A stretch of 64,000 nt of DNA from Mesorhizobium sp. 1M-11 (GTDB lineage: Bacteria > Pseudomonadota > Alphaproteobacteria > Rhizobiales > Rhizobiaceae): positions 310,001 through 374,000 of the forward strand of contig NZ_LJSD01000037.1 in the NCBI RefSeq assembly GCF_001303895.1. Direction: 5' to 3'. Position 1 is the stretch's first letter. Every line of letters begins with the position of its first letter. Under the pieces are notes generated by a model that had not been told where the DNA came from, did no database searches, and saw only the letters and a list, made by a program, of their open reading frames with translations. Of this stretch, positions 63,145 through 64,000 are shown piece by piece. Both the position numbers and the translations under genes were made by a program.

Positions 63145-64000
63145 ATGAACCGCTCGATCGCCATTATTCTGGCCACGGTCGCCCTCACCGCAACCGGCAT
63201 CGGACTCACCATGCCGGTCATTCCAGAGTTGCTGCGTGAAGTAGGCCACACCGGCGATCTCGGCTGGCGCTACGGGGCATTCCTGGCGCTTTACGCATTG
63301 ATGCAGTTCGTCTTCTCGCCCCTGCTCGGCGCGTTGTCAGACCGTTTCGGGCGCAGGCCTTTGCTGTTGATGTCGCTGGCGGGTGCCACAGTGGACTATC
63401 TGTTCATGACATTTGCCCCCACGCTCTGGCTGTTATTCATCGGCCGCGCGATAGCCGGTATCACTGGCGCCGTTTCGGCGGTCGCTTCGGCCTACATTGC
63501 CGACGTCACATCTGAAGATCAGCGCGCTCGACGGTTTGGACAACTGGGGGCGGCATTCGGCATCGGTTTCATCGCAGGCCCGGCAATCGGCGGTTTGCTC
63601 GGCGGTGTCTGGACACGCGCGCCATTCCTTGCCGCCGCGGCGTTGAATCTCGTCACCTTGCTGATTGCCCTGCTGGTTCTGAAGGAGCCAAAACGTCAGA
63701 ACAGCGAAGCGACTGCCGTTTCCCTCAATCCCTTCGCTCCTTTGGGCTGGGCATTCGGCTTTCCATTGCTGCTGCCTTTGCTTGGCACGGCCATCCTGCT
63801 GACAATGGTCGGTGAAGTCGGCGGCACGATCTGGGTTGTCTACGTCGAAGACAAGTTCGCCTGGAACCCGCTGACAGTCGGCATTTCGCTGACCTTGTTC
63901 GGCCTGTTCCACGCCCTGGCGCAGGCATTTGTGGCCGGGCCCATCAGTGAGAGACTTGGCGAAAAGAAAGCGCTTGCCATCGCCATCGCGGCCGACAGCA
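63145..64000 (+). CDS. tetA: TetA-like MFS tetracycline efflux pump (3' end outside the window)
   Basis: The frame from ATG 63145 (AGGATC upstream) is open to the end of the window for 285 codons without a stop. It has the TetA features MPVIPELLREVG in TM1, motif A GALSDRFGRRPLLLMSLAGA in loop 2-3, the TetA-typical ASAYIADVTSEDQRARRFG in loop 4-5, and GAAFGIGFIAGPAIGGLLGG (motif C). The central loop and start of the second half (WVVYVEDKFAWNPLTVGIS) are visible. It is probably a proton-coupled drug antiporter controlled by the divergent TetR. Confidence 0.9.
   Translation, partial: MNRSIAIILATVALTATGIGLTMPVIPELLREVGHTGDLGWRYGAFLALYALMQFVFSPLLGALSDRFGRRPLLLMSLAGATVDYLFMTFAPTLWLLFIGRAIAGITGAVSAVASAYIADVTSEDQRARRFGQLGAAFGIGFIAGPAIGGLLGGVWTRAPFLAAAALNLVTLLIALLVLKEPKRQNSEATAVSLNPFAPLGWAFGFPLLLPLLGTAILLTMVGEVGGTIWVVYVEDKFAWNPLTVGISLTLFGLFHALAQAFVAGPISERLGEKKALAIAIAADS

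Overview
The window looks like chromosomal DNA of an alphaproteobacterium of the order Hyphomicrobiales (Rhizobiales), most like Mesorhizobium, Aminobacter or a relative. The base composition is GC-rich. HemB is of the rhizobial type with aspartates in place of the zinc cysteines. An LdtR-type MarR regulator sits beside an L,D-transpeptidase, an Atu4866-family protein is present, and one intergenic repeat of about 100 bp occurs five times. The placement rests on protein and synteny recognition only, not on a database search.

Layout. 1-9.0 kb: 3' end of gcvP, a GGDEF protein, parE, a FUSC-family membrane protein, a secreted GH114-like protein and a DUF2336 protein. 9.2-18.8 kb: a coupled MaoC/CitE-like pair, a nitroreductase, a secreted beta-rich protein, an acyltransferase broken by a one-base frameshift, thrS, a SPOR-tailed D,D-carboxypeptidase, yidD, and soxR divergent from a cupin/monooxygenase-like pair. 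18.8-27.5 kb: a LysR regulator, a luciferase-like oxidoreductase, an MHS-type MFS transporter with a large extra loop, then a leftward run lpxO-like, crcB, rluC-like, an EamA transporter and an ATP12 chaperone. 27.6-34.2 kb: an accessory-looking block with a GMC oxidoreductase, an APH-like kinase, a phytanoyl-CoA dioxygenase-like protein, a RidA protein, a hypothetical protein, mntP behind a yybP-ykoY manganese riboswitch, and a Stf0 sulfotransferase. 34.2-41.3 kb: rarA, a DegP/DegQ protease, glyA, a DHFR/RibD-like reductase and an ABC-F ATPase. 41.4-53.3 kb: a CPA1 antiporter, LysR/Atu4866/SDR, a Na/Pi cotransporter with pstS, a drug-efflux MFS with a divergent LysR gene, an L,D-transpeptidase and ldtR. 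53.4-64 kb: a 4-TM protein coupled to an enoyl-CoA hydratase/HIBCH-family gene, hemB, a membrane alpha/beta-hydrolase, PPK2, a GT90-like glycosyltransferase, GntR with an MFS gene, a DUF423 protein, and a divergent tetR/tetA-like pair that runs off the window.

Most genes are housekeeping, cell-envelope or transport functions, and many transporters or enzymes are paired with a local regulator. Several intergenic regions hold perfect inverted repeats that read as operators: SoxR, tet-type, GntR, LysR, a twin TetR-type site before ridA with no local tetR gene, and a 12-bp-arm palindrome before the DHFR-like gene. No rRNA, tRNA, CRISPR array, insertion sequence or replication origin was seen.
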